This document shows positions 5,443-11,970 of a stretch of 11,970 nt of DNA, piece after piece. The stretch covers positions 1-11,970 of the forward strand of contig JAENZU010000059.1 in NCBI GenBank assembly GCA_016841125.1, given 5' to 3'. The notes below the pieces were generated by a model that ran no database searches, was not told the DNA's origin, and saw nothing but the letters and a program-made list of their open reading frames with translations. This stretch comes from Melioribacter sp. (GTDB lineage: Bacteria > Bacteroidota > Ignavibacteria > Ignavibacteriales > Melioribacteraceae). The number at the start of each line of letters is the position of its first letter. Position 1 is the stretch's first letter. Made by a program: the position numbers and the translations under genes.

Positions 5443-6864
5443 ATGCCTGATAAAAAAAATATATTCGAAGAAGCCTGGGCTAAATTAAATGATTCAATTG
5501 TTGAATATAATGGTAAGCCAATAGGAACAAAAGCAGCATCCGACAATACTCATCAAACACTGAACTACGACCAAATCTTCACTAGAGATTTTGCAGTTTC
5601 TGCAATCGCGTTTTTAATGAAGGGAGAATATGAAATTGTTAAAAATTTTCTTCTGGAAACCGCAGACCTTCAAAGTAAAGAAAAACAATTTGACTGCTTC
5701 AAACCGGGTGAAGGTTTGATGCCGGCCAGTTTCCGGGTAGATTCAAAAAACGGCAAAGATAAAATAATTCCAGATTATGGTGAAAAAGCAATTGCTAGAG
5801 TGGCTCCGGTGGACTCAGGTTTTTGGTGGATCTTCATTCTCCGTGCTTATGTTAAAATAACAGATGATTGGGATTTTGCACATAGCAGCAAAATCCAAAA
5901 ATCTATAACTCTAATACTAGAGCTATCAATGGTTAATAGATTCGATATGTTCCCTACCCTGCTTGTGCCGGATGGTTCCTTTATGATTGACCGGAGATTA
6001 GGCGTTTATGGTTACCCTTTTGATATTCAATCTTTGTTTTATTCTGCTTTAAGATCTTCCAAAGAATTGCTTAAATCAAACGAAGAGAATAAAAAATATA
6101 TTGATGCGGTTGTTGAACGTCTTGGGAATCTTGCTTATCATCTGCAAAAATATTATTGGCTGGACTTCAACAAGTTAAATGAAATTTACCGCTACCAAGT
6201 TGAAGAGTACAGCGAAACCGCTATCAACCAATTTAATATTTACCCTCAAACAATTCCTAAATGGATCTACAATTGGCTCGATTATGATAATGGTTATTTT
6301 GTTGGCAATGTCGGTCCGTCACGTTTAGACTTCCGCTTTTTCAGCGCCGGCAACCTAATGGCAATATTGTCAGGTTTGGCAGATAAGAATGAAAGCGAAT
6401 TGATTATGAATTTATTCCAAAACCATTGGGATTACTTAATAGGGCATATGCCTTTGAAATTATGCTATCCAGCGTTAAAGGGTGAGGACTGGAGAAAACT
6501 TACCGGGCACGATGCTAAAAACATTGCATGGTCTTATCATAACGGGGGAAGCTGGCCCTCACTATTGTGGGTATTTTCAGCAGCGGCTTCAAAAGTTGGT
6601 AAAGTTGAATTGATTGATAAAGCTATATCCATCGCTGAAAAGAGATTACAAAAAGACGGATGGCCTGAATATTACGATGGAATAGAAAATAGATTGATTG
6701 GTAAGGAAGCACGCACAAATCAAACGTGGTCTATTGCAGGGTATTTAATTGCTAAAATGATTCAGGAGAAACCTGAAAGAGTAGATCTTGTAAATTTTGA
6801 AGAAGACTCTGAAGTTATTAAATGTACTAAAAAGGTCACTAAGAAATTAAATAATAAATCATGA
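5443..6864 (+). CDS. GH100 neutral/alkaline invertase
   Basis: A 473-residue cytoplasmic enzyme (no signal peptide) predicted to hydrolyse sucrose to glucose and fructose. It matches the plant and cyanobacterial alkaline/neutral invertases along its whole length: NYDQIFTRDF (41-50), VAPVDSGFWWIFILRAY (120-136), FPTLLVPDGSFMIDRRLGVY (170-189), then GYPFDIQ (190-196), YPALKGEDW (342-350), SYHNGGSWPSLLW (364-376), DGWPEYYDG (405-413) and QTWSIAGYLIAKM (427-439). Asp183 and Glu409 are 226 residues apart, as recalled for the proposed catalytic pair Asp188/Glu414 of the Anabaena enzyme InvA, so the active site looks intact. Length is close to the roughly 470 residues of bacterial members. The tail (about 447-473) is Lys/Asn-rich and unconserved. 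The ATG follows an AAAGGAAA site. The oxidoreductase gene diverges upstream; no sucrose transporter, synthase or kinase lies in the window. GH100 specificity for sucrose is strongly expected from the family. Confidence 0.95.
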   Translation: MPDKKNIFEEAWAKLNDSIVEYNGKPIGTKAASDNTHQTLNYDQIFTRDFAVSAIAFLMKGEYEIVKNFLLETADLQSKEKQFDCFKPGEGLMPASFRVDSKNGKDKIIPDYGEKAIARVAPVDSGFWWIFILRAYVKITDDWDFAHSSKIQKSITLILELSMVNRFDMFPTLLVPDGSFMIDRRLGVYGYPFDIQSLFYSALRSSKELLKSNEENKKYIDAVVERLGNLAYHLQKYYWLDFNKLNEIYRYQVEEYSETAINQFNIYPQTIPKWIYNWLDYDNGYFVGNVGPSRLDFRFFSAGNLMAILSGLADKNESELIMNLFQNHWDYLIGHMPLKLCYPALKGEDWRKLTGHDAKNIAWSYHNGGSWPSLLWVFSAAASKVGKVELIDKAISIAEKRLQKDGWPEYYDGIENRLIGKEARTNQTWSIAGYLIAKMIQEKPERVDLVNFEEDSEVIKCTKKVTKKLNNKS

Positions 6865-7151
6865 AAATTCTGATTACAGTTTAATAAGAGAAACCGTTAC
6901 ATTTTCAGATATCCACACCGAAGATATTTTGATTTTTGAGTTAACAAATAAGTATATAAAAATGAATGGAATTTTTCAGGTTGCGGGTTGGTTTACAAAA
7001 CTCAGATAGTCCAATAAAACTCCGATCATTGGAGGGGGATGTGTGCTTTTAAAATAAAATATTTTAGTGGATATTATGTCGGGAATTCTTAACTTATTCG
7101 GTGTTTAAATATAATTAGTGAAAAAAATACTTAATTAAATTGGACTGACTA
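6865..7151. other. Intergenic region upstream of the partner-switching operon
   Basis: This 287-bp gap ends the invertase unit and must contain the promoter for the kinase-STAS-phosphatase genes. A hairpin is visible: TCCAAT (7010-7015) pairs with ATTGGA (7028-7033), with CTCC/GGAG (7020-7023, 7031-7034) as an alternative pairing; a G-run follows but no T tract. TGAAAAT and ATTTTCA (about 6863-6869 and 6901-6907) form a weak long-range inverted repeat behind the invertase. No convincing -35/-10 pair or small gene was found. Confidence 0.4.
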
Positions 7152-7568
7152 ATGGAGAAAAACATCAAGCTGGAAATCAAGCTGCCCAAAGTTGCCGATA
7201 TTGAACTTGTTGCACTAGAAGGTCTTGAAAGAATGGGACGTGATCTCGGAATTTCAGATGACAAAATTGGAGAAGCAAGAATATTGGTGACCGAAGCTAT
7301 TATCAACGGACTTGAACACTCCGGGGATGATAATCCTTATGTTAACGTAGAATTTACAATGACAAAGGAAACGCTAATAATTTTGGTCACGGATTTCGGT
7401 AAAGGATTTGAGCCGGAAAATGTTGCAAACCCGGAAATCGAATCGAAGATCCACAGCGTTAATAAACGCGGATGGGGTCTGAAGCTAATGAAATCAATGT
7501 CCGATGATTTTATTATTGAGTCTGGACATAACGGAACAAAAATAACAATTATAAAAAATTTAGTTTAG
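7152..7568 (+). CDS. RsbW/SpoIIAB-like serine kinase (HATPase anti-sigma type)
   Basis: A 138-residue cytoplasmic GHKL-type ATPase of the RsbW/SpoIIAB group, predicted to bind a target protein and to phosphorylate a STAS antagonist using ATP. The N box is EARILVTEAIINGLEHS (41-57), with Glu48 as expected catalytic base and Asn52 as Mg-ATP ligand. The G1 box is DFGKGFEP (81-88), and the G2 box KRGWGLKLMKSMSDDF (105-120) closes the ATP lid. The last strand, GTKITIIKNL (128-137), completes the fold. Length is typical for stand-alone members. The start has no good ribosome binding site. The STAS gene starts nine bases after its stop, so the two are surely co-transcribed. The protein bound when STAS is phosphorylated (sigma factor or other) is not encoded in the window. 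Confidence 0.9.
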   Translation: MEKNIKLEIKLPKVADIELVALEGLERMGRDLGISDDKIGEARILVTEAIINGLEHSGDDNPYVNVEFTMTKETLIILVTDFGKGFEPENVANPEIESKIHSVNKRGWGLKLMKSMSDDFIIESGHNGTKITIIKNLV

Positions 7569-7577
7569 GGAGATCAT

Positions 7578-7931
7578 ATGGTTGCTGATTTTAATCTTAA
7601 TTCGGAAGTAAAAAACGATTGCGTTGTAATTTCCACTTCCGGCTATGTGAATAACTTAGGCGGACAAAAAATTATCGATGAGTTTAACGAGCATCATCAG
7701 AAAGGGCTGAATAATTACATTCTCAATTTAGCTGATTCAAAAGTTGTCAATTCAATCGGTATTTCATTTTTAATTGAAGTTATCGAAAAGCTGAATGAAT
7801 CGGACGGTAAACTTGTTTTTACAAATCTTGATCCTTCGGTCGATAAGACGTTTACAATTATGGGTTTATTTCATTATGCCGAAAAGGCCGATAATGTTGA
7901 CGACGGAATAAAACTTCTTGGAAATAAATAA
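7578..7931 (+). CDS. STAS-domain anti-sigma factor antagonist (RsbV/SpoIIAA-like)
   Basis: A 117-residue cytoplasmic STAS protein. In partner switching, the unphosphorylated form binds the kinase and frees the kinase's target, while phosphorylation on one serine ends this. The expected phospho-site region is LADSKVVNSIGISFLIEV (51-68), aligning with the SpoIIAA D-S-S-G-L stretch; Ser59 is the likely phospho-acceptor, with Asn58 replacing the usual Asp or Thr before it. GKLVFTNLDPSVDKTFTIMG (77-96) gives the later strand and helix, followed by L97-F98, as in RsbV-type proteins. A GGGAG ribosome binding site overlaps the stop of the kinase gene, which suggests translational coupling. The PP2C gene follows 30 bases later. 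Position and domain make the antagonist role likely; the phospho-site is inferred. Confidence 0.9.
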   Translation: MVADFNLNSEVKNDCVVISTSGYVNNLGGQKIIDEFNEHHQKGLNNYILNLADSKVVNSIGISFLIEVIEKLNESDGKLVFTNLDPSVDKTFTIMGLFHYAEKADNVDDGIKLLGNK

Positions 7932-7961
7932 GTGTGTTTATTAATTGGAACACTTTAATAG

Positions 7962-9578
7962 ATGATAGACTTTGAAAAAGATAATGCCATAGTTGAAAGA
8001 CTTTCCCTTCAGGTAAGTTCTTTTCAGGAGGGATTTAAAATTTTATCCGACTCCAAAACTCTGGAGGAGATCGGGGAAAACTTTGTTCACCTTTTAAGGG
8101 GTAATCTTCTTTTGACTGATGTTAATTTATTTTATAAAAAAAAGGAAGATGAAAATTGGCAGACGCTATTTGCCCCCAATATTAAGAGCAAAGAGTTCAC
8201 CGAGTATCTCAAAACCTCTGAGGCATTTTCTTTAAGTTACGAGGATGATAAGTTATATAAAGTCTATTCCACATTGCGTTGTGTTGACGAATCTTATTTC
8301 GGATTAGTGATCGGCAGCAAGATCGACAGATCCGGGTTTAACTCTCTCGATGTCATTACACTTCAAATATTTATCCGGCTTCTTGATAATGCGTATCAAT
8401 CTTATATCTCTAAAATTAAAGAGAAAAATTTAATCTTTTCTCTTAATCACAAAGTGGTACAGCTTAACAGTTTAGTTGATACCGGAATTGAAATAACCAA
8501 ATTAGAAAATTACACACAGTTGCTGGAACTTGCTCTCGAAAGAGCGGTTGCTCTTACAAACGCTTCTAAAGGTGTTCTTAGAATATTAAAGAACGATAAA
8601 GTTATAGGGAGCTTAAGACTACCCAATAGTATCAACATAGCAGAAGCACTTGAGTCGCCGGATAAAATTGAAACCCGTGTTGATTACAGAGGCTACAGTT
8701 ACATCGTAACACTTCTCGATAAAGAAAGTAGGAAAGGAAAGGTACCTTTCGATACCACCGATGAAATTTTATTAATGGCTTTTGCCCGGCAGGTGCACGG
8801 GGCAGTTGAAAACAAACAGCTGCACAAGGAAGCTCTTGAAAATGAAATATTAAAAAAAGAATTATCCGTTGCTTCATCTATACAAAAGAAAATCATACCT
8901 GAAAAGCTTCCCTCAATTGAAGGGTATGAAATTGCAGGCATCAACATCCCCTCTAAAGAAGTCGGCGGTGATTACTACGATTGCCGGATTCTTGAAAACG
9001 GCAAAGTATCACTTGTAATGGCGGATGTTACAGGCAAAGGTGTACCGGCATCTTTATTGGTAAGCTCATTAAGCGCATCACTACATGCATATCTCGAAAT
9101 GAACATTCCTCTTGATGAACTCGCTGTAAAATTAAATAAACTTATTTATGCATCTTCAACATCGGACAAGTTTATAACTTGTTTCATCTCCATCCTAGAT
9201 CCCTCTACCGGCGAGCTGGATATAATTAATGCGGGGCATAACCCAAGTCTTCTTCTTAAAAAGGATAAAACACTTAGCAAAATTGAAGCCGGCGGTGTCG
9301 CATTCGGCATGTTCGATATGGGACTTCCTTTCGCCACTGAAAAACGTACTATTGATAAAGGTGAACGGATTCTGATGTATACCGATGGTATACCTGAAGC
9401 AATGAATGAAAATGATGAAGAATACTCGGATGAAAGATTAGAAAATTTTTGTATTGATAAATGCTTCCACGACGCGGCTAAATTTATTGATGAAATAGTT
9501 GCAGATGTTAGAAGTTTTACAAAAGATACTCCGCAAAGCGACGATATCACTGCCCTGTATTTGATCAGAAATAAATAA
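7962..9578 (+). CDS. GAF-domain SpoIIE/RsbU-type PP2C serine phosphatase
   Basis: A 538-residue soluble phosphatase predicted to dephosphorylate the neighbouring STAS protein and so switch the pathway on. The N-terminal half looks like two GAF-type sensory units (about 11-145 and 165-285): SLQVSSFQEGFKILSDSKTL (15-34), then LALERAVALTNASKGVLRIL (190-209). A helical linker with ASSIQKKIIPEKLP (304-317) leads into the PP2C domain. Its metal-binding motifs are all present: EVGGDYYD (333-340), ADVTGKGVPA (354-363), INAGHNPSL (422-430), MYTDGIPEA (472-480) and QSDDIT (525-530), giving Asp337, Asp355, Asp475 and Asp528 as likely ligands. It should therefore be active. No membrane segment is visible, so the signal is cytoplasmic, ligand unknown. 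The ATG at 7962 lacks a Shine-Dalgarno, which fits coupling to the STAS gene 30 bases upstream. It differs from the 7TM phosphatase at the left edge, so two inputs may exist. Confidence 0.93.
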   Translation: MIDFEKDNAIVERLSLQVSSFQEGFKILSDSKTLEEIGENFVHLLRGNLLLTDVNLFYKKKEDENWQTLFAPNIKSKEFTEYLKTSEAFSLSYEDDKLYKVYSTLRCVDESYFGLVIGSKIDRSGFNSLDVITLQIFIRLLDNAYQSYISKIKEKNLIFSLNHKVVQLNSLVDTGIEITKLENYTQLLELALERAVALTNASKGVLRILKNDKVIGSLRLPNSINIAEALESPDKIETRVDYRGYSYIVTLLDKESRKGKVPFDTTDEILLMAFARQVHGAVENKQLHKEALENEILKKELSVASSIQKKIIPEKLPSIEGYEIAGINIPSKEVGGDYYDCRILENGKVSLVMADVTGKGVPASLLVSSLSASLHAYLEMNIPLDELAVKLNKLIYASSTSDKFITCFISILDPSTGELDIINAGHNPSLLLKKDKTLSKIEAGGVAFGMFDMGLPFATEKRTIDKGERILMYTDGIPEAMNENDEEYSDERLENFCIDKCFHDAAKFIDEIVADVRSFTKDTPQSDDITALYLIRNK

Positions 9579-9592
9579 AAAAATTTACTCGA

Positions 9593-9615
9593 TAATTGGA
9601 CATTTGCTCCAATTA
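9593..9615. terminator. 8-bp perfect hairpin after the phosphatase gene
   Basis: TAATTGGA (9593-9600) pairs perfectly with TCCAATTA (9608-9615) around the loop CATTTGC. It lies 14 bases past the phosphatase stop and 30 bases before the propeller gene. The stem is AT-rich and no T tract follows on the plus strand, so full termination is doubtful; it could act as a weak attenuator or RNA end-stabiliser. On the minus strand it is followed by TTTTTTT after a 13-base gap. Confidence 0.35.
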
Positions 9616-9645
9616 GAATTTAACTTGAATTAATCCGGTGGAAAA

Positions 9646-11970
9646 ATGTTAAAGCCAATAAAGCATCTTCATTTCTTATTCTGCTTAGTACTCCTATTTC
9701 TATTTACAATCTCGGAGCAATTTGCTCAGGAAGTTTATCTGTACGAAAACATCTCGGTAGCCGAGGGGCTTTCGAGTTCAAGTTTCAATCCTTTCGAAAA
9801 TATTTATCAAGATAAATTTGGATTTCTATGGTTTGGTACAACCGATGGATTGAACCGTTACGACGGATATGAATTCAAAGTTTATAAAAATATTCCCGGC
9901 GATTCAACTAGTTTACCTTCGAGCAATATTCAAACCGTAACCGAAGACAGCGAAGGAAACCTATGGGTCGGGACAGTTGGATTTATGAGTATGTTCAACA
10001 GGAACAACGAAATATTTGTTAACTATCCTCTCGATCAAGGTTCTTCGGTAACACCGCAGGATATTCCGATTTTTCGTTCTTTGGTAGATTCAAAAAATAA
10101 TTTTTGGGTTACCACTCAAAGAAGAAGCGTTCAGAAATGGAATAAAAAAAACAAGCAATGGGAGTTGATCCCATTCGTAATTGAAGTTGAAAATGTTGAT
10201 ACTCTTGTAAGAAGAGAAGTTAACGCTGCGTTCGGAATAAGAGAATTAAAAAACGGGAATTTGCTGGTCTCTGAATTCTCCGAAGGTATTTTCTATTATA
10301 ACGAAGCAAACAATTTATTTGAACCATTTAAATTTGCAGGCAACTCTGCACCCCAAGGTATTGTTGAAATATACGAGGATAGAAGCGGCAAGATATGGCT
10401 TGCAGGGCGCAATACTGTCATTGAGTATAACCCAAAGTCATTCAGTTTTGAATTTAAGGATGATATAAAGCGGTTTAATTCTTCCGGGGGAGACTCATTT
10501 TATTTCAACATTAACGAACGGGATGACGGCACTTTATTGTTCTGCTCTATCCCGGCAGGGCTATTAAATTACAACCCGGCAAACCAAAAATTTGATCTGC
10601 TCAAAATCGGTGGTGAGCTTGAAGAGAGAGGTGTCGGAAAATTTGCGATGAATAAATTTATAGATAAGTTCGGCATTTACTGGATTGGACTTGGCGATAA
10701 TGGAATACTCAAATTCGACCCTAACAGAAAACCATTCAGGTTTTATCCCTTTGATAAAGATAGACCTAACCAAAATTATAGAGGCATAACATCCGACGTT
10801 GAAGTAAACAACTACAAACCCGATGAACTGATAATAGCAACTGATAGGAGAGGATTTTTCGCGCTGAATCTCAAAGATAAGTCTACAAGACAATTAAAAA
10901 TTCCGGTACCTGCTCTTTACAGTGATTCCTCTAATCTGCGAAATTTTGTAATTGGAGACGATAAAAAATTATGGTTTTCAAGTACAAATAAAGAGATTTC
11001 AAGCTACGATCTGAATACAGGCAAAACAAAAACTTTTAGTGTAATTGAACAAAATTTGAGTACCGGGGGACAAGACAAAATTAGACATATTGAATATTTG
11101 CCTAAAAATAAACTGGTTGTCAGCACAAGTGTCGGCGGTTTTATCTTCGACACAGTCTCAGAAACCTTTGAAGATTTACCTTCAACTATGAATAGAGTTT
11201 ATAGTAAAAACTTTATTGATCACATTAAAAATTTACTTTCTAATAATAAGCCGGTAATTTCAATGACAGAGGCGGGCGAGGCAGTAAATTTATCTGAGAA
11301 ATTTTCTGTACCGGCACAGAAAGAATTCTTAGTAATCTGTTTGGGAGAAGGACTTCATCCCGCTGGGATCTTTGATTTTGGCGGAATCAAAAATTCCGAG
11401 GGAAAAGATATTTGGATTATGGATGAAATCAAAAAAACTTTTCATGGCGGCGGCGGATACAAAAACCGTTTATCCATTGATGTAATAACCCTAAAACCCG
11501 GTGAATACTCCGTACACTATGGAACTGATGTCGGACACTCATTTGACAATTTCAATGTTCAGCCTCCGGAAAATCCAAACTGGTACGGTATTCAGCTAGT
11601 AGAATTAGACGGCAGCACAGCTGAAAAATTGAAAGCCGAATTAAAAAGCGAAGAACGTGAAAACAATTACCCAGATTTTTACGAAGTCGCTTATACACTC
11701 GGCAGCAGAAAATATCCCAGCGACCTATGGATAGGAGCGGATGAAAACGGGATTGTCAGATATGATATGACTTCCAAAAGGTATAAGCAGCATTATTTGG
11801 CTGATCATGCCGCTTCACTTTTCAGTACAAATTCTATTTTTGAAGACAGTAAAGGCAGGCTATGGATCACACTTGGTCCTTCGGGTTTCTATCGCTTTAT
11901 ACCTGAGACATCGGAATTCATTTCTAATTCAACCATACCGGATCTTCCAATTACCGGGATCAACGGCATG
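9646..11970 (+). CDS. Exported two-component-regulator propeller sensor with inserted domain (3' end missing)
   Basis: The frame is open for 775 codons to the right edge, so the C-terminus and its output domain are missing. A signal peptide (about 1-28, core FLFCLVLLFLFTI) exports the chain. It then holds propeller (Reg_prop) strands of the D-x-x-G-x-x-W-x-G-T type: DKFGFLWFGTTDGLNRYDGY (56-75), DSEGNLWVGT (101-110), DSKNNFWVTT (148-157), DRSGKIWLAG (245-254), DKFGIYWIG (340-348), DDKKLWFSS (438-446), LWIGADENGIVRYD (694-707) and DSKGRLWITLGPSG (734-747). This is the periplasmic sensor design of hybrid two-component systems. Residues about 515-690 break the propeller and look like a separate beta-rich module, with LKPGEYSVHYGTDVGHSF (616-633) and QPPENPNWYG (639-648). 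It starts 67 bases after the phosphatase, with GGTGGA before the ATG. The output may be a histidine kinase or phosphatase domain; which cannot be told here. Confidence 0.88.
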   Translation, partial: MLKPIKHLHFLFCLVLLFLFTISEQFAQEVYLYENISVAEGLSSSSFNPFENIYQDKFGFLWFGTTDGLNRYDGYEFKVYKNIPGDSTSLPSSNIQTVTEDSEGNLWVGTVGFMSMFNRNNEIFVNYPLDQGSSVTPQDIPIFRSLVDSKNNFWVTTQRRSVQKWNKKNKQWELIPFVIEVENVDTLVRREVNAAFGIRELKNGNLLVSEFSEGIFYYNEANNLFEPFKFAGNSAPQGIVEIYEDRSGKIWLAGRNTVIEYNPKSFSFEFKDDIKRFNSSGGDSFYFNINERDDGTLLFCSIPAGLLNYNPANQKFDLLKIGGELEERGVGKFAMNKFIDKFGIYWIGLGDNGILKFDPNRKPFRFYPFDKDRPNQNYRGITSDVEVNNYKPDELIIATDRRGFFALNLKDKSTRQLKIPVPALYSDSSNLRNFVIGDDKKLWFSSTNKEISSYDLNTGKTKTFSVIEQNLSTGGQDKIRHIEYLPKNKLVVSTSVGGFIFDTVSETFEDLPSTMNRVYSKNFIDHIKNLLSNNKPVISMTEAGEAVNLSEKFSVPAQKEFLVICLGEGLHPAGIFDFGGIKNSEGKDIWIMDEIKKTFHGGGGYKNRLSIDVITLKPGEYSVHYGTDVGHSFDNFNVQPPENPNWYGIQLVELDGSTAEKLKAELKSEERENNYPDFYEVAYTLGSRKYPSDLWIGADENGIVRYDMTSKRYKQHYLADHAASLFSTNSIFEDSKGRLWITLGPSGFYRFIPETSEFISNSTIPDLPITGINGM

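Noticed and set aside
6863..6907. TGAAAAT/ATTTTCA inverted repeat as terminator of the invertase gene
   Set aside because: The arms are AT-only apart from one G-C pair, the loop is over 30 bases and no T tract follows.
7115..7306. 63-codon minus-strand frame over the kinase start
   Set aside because: It is Ser/Ile-rich antisense sequence overlapping the conserved kinase gene; no domain is visible.
9146..9550. 134-codon minus-strand frame, plus those at 8632-8877 and 8699-8947
   Set aside because: All are antisense shadows of the PP2C phosphatase, whose motifs are continuous in the plus frame.
10564..10893. 109-codon minus-strand frame inside the propeller gene
   Set aside because: It is antisense to propeller motifs that continue uninterrupted on the plus strand.

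Overview
The window is AT-rich bacterial DNA carrying ten protein genes, two of them cut by the window edges. No RNA genes, insertion sequences or CRISPR arrays were seen. The mix of families suggests the Bacteroidota/Chlorobiota/Ignavibacteriota group, most likely an Ignavibacteria-like organism. Pointers are SpoIIE-type phosphatases with 7TM or GAF inputs, a two-component-regulator beta-propeller sensor, a small membrane-anchored haem-binding CxxCH protein, and weak Shine-Dalgarno sites at several genes. This placement is inference from gene content, not from a marker gene.

Layout. Positions 1-2957 hold three minus-strand genes, read right to left: an orphan protein with an ADP-ribosyltransferase/PARP-like signature (2238-2957, with a probable terminator behind it), a haem-binding protein starting at TTG (1646-2116), and the 5' part of a membrane 7TM receptor fused to a SpoIIE/RsbU-type PP2C phosphatase (1-1492, running off the left edge). 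Positions 3154-3932 hold two small plus-strand genes, a glyoxalase/VOC-fold protein and an ABM-fold protein, separated by an unusual 16-bp inverted repeat. A minus-strand Gfo/Idh/MocA oxidoreductase (3986-5146) and a plus-strand GH100 neutral/alkaline invertase (5443-6864) diverge from a roughly 300-bp AT-rich control region containing a perfect 15-bp palindrome.

The right part (7152-11970) is a signalling block on the plus strand: an RsbW-like HATPase kinase, an RsbV/SpoIIAA-like STAS protein, a soluble GAF-containing PP2C phosphatase (RsbU-like), and, after a 67-bp gap with an 8-bp hairpin, a large exported two-component-regulator propeller protein that runs off the right edge.

How they work together. 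The kinase, STAS and PP2C genes form a complete partner-switching core: the kinase phosphorylates the STAS serine, the phosphatase removes the phosphate, and free STAS protein titrates the kinase from its target. No sigma factor or other obvious target lies in the window, so the output is unknown. The left-edge 7TM phosphatase could feed the same or another STAS protein with a periplasmic signal. The invertase and oxidoreductase suggest sugar use, but no transporter or pathway partner is present.

The most interesting leads are the orphan ART-like protein that seems to lack the usual catalytic glutamate, the large domain inserted in the propeller sensor, and the partner-switching block with no visible output.
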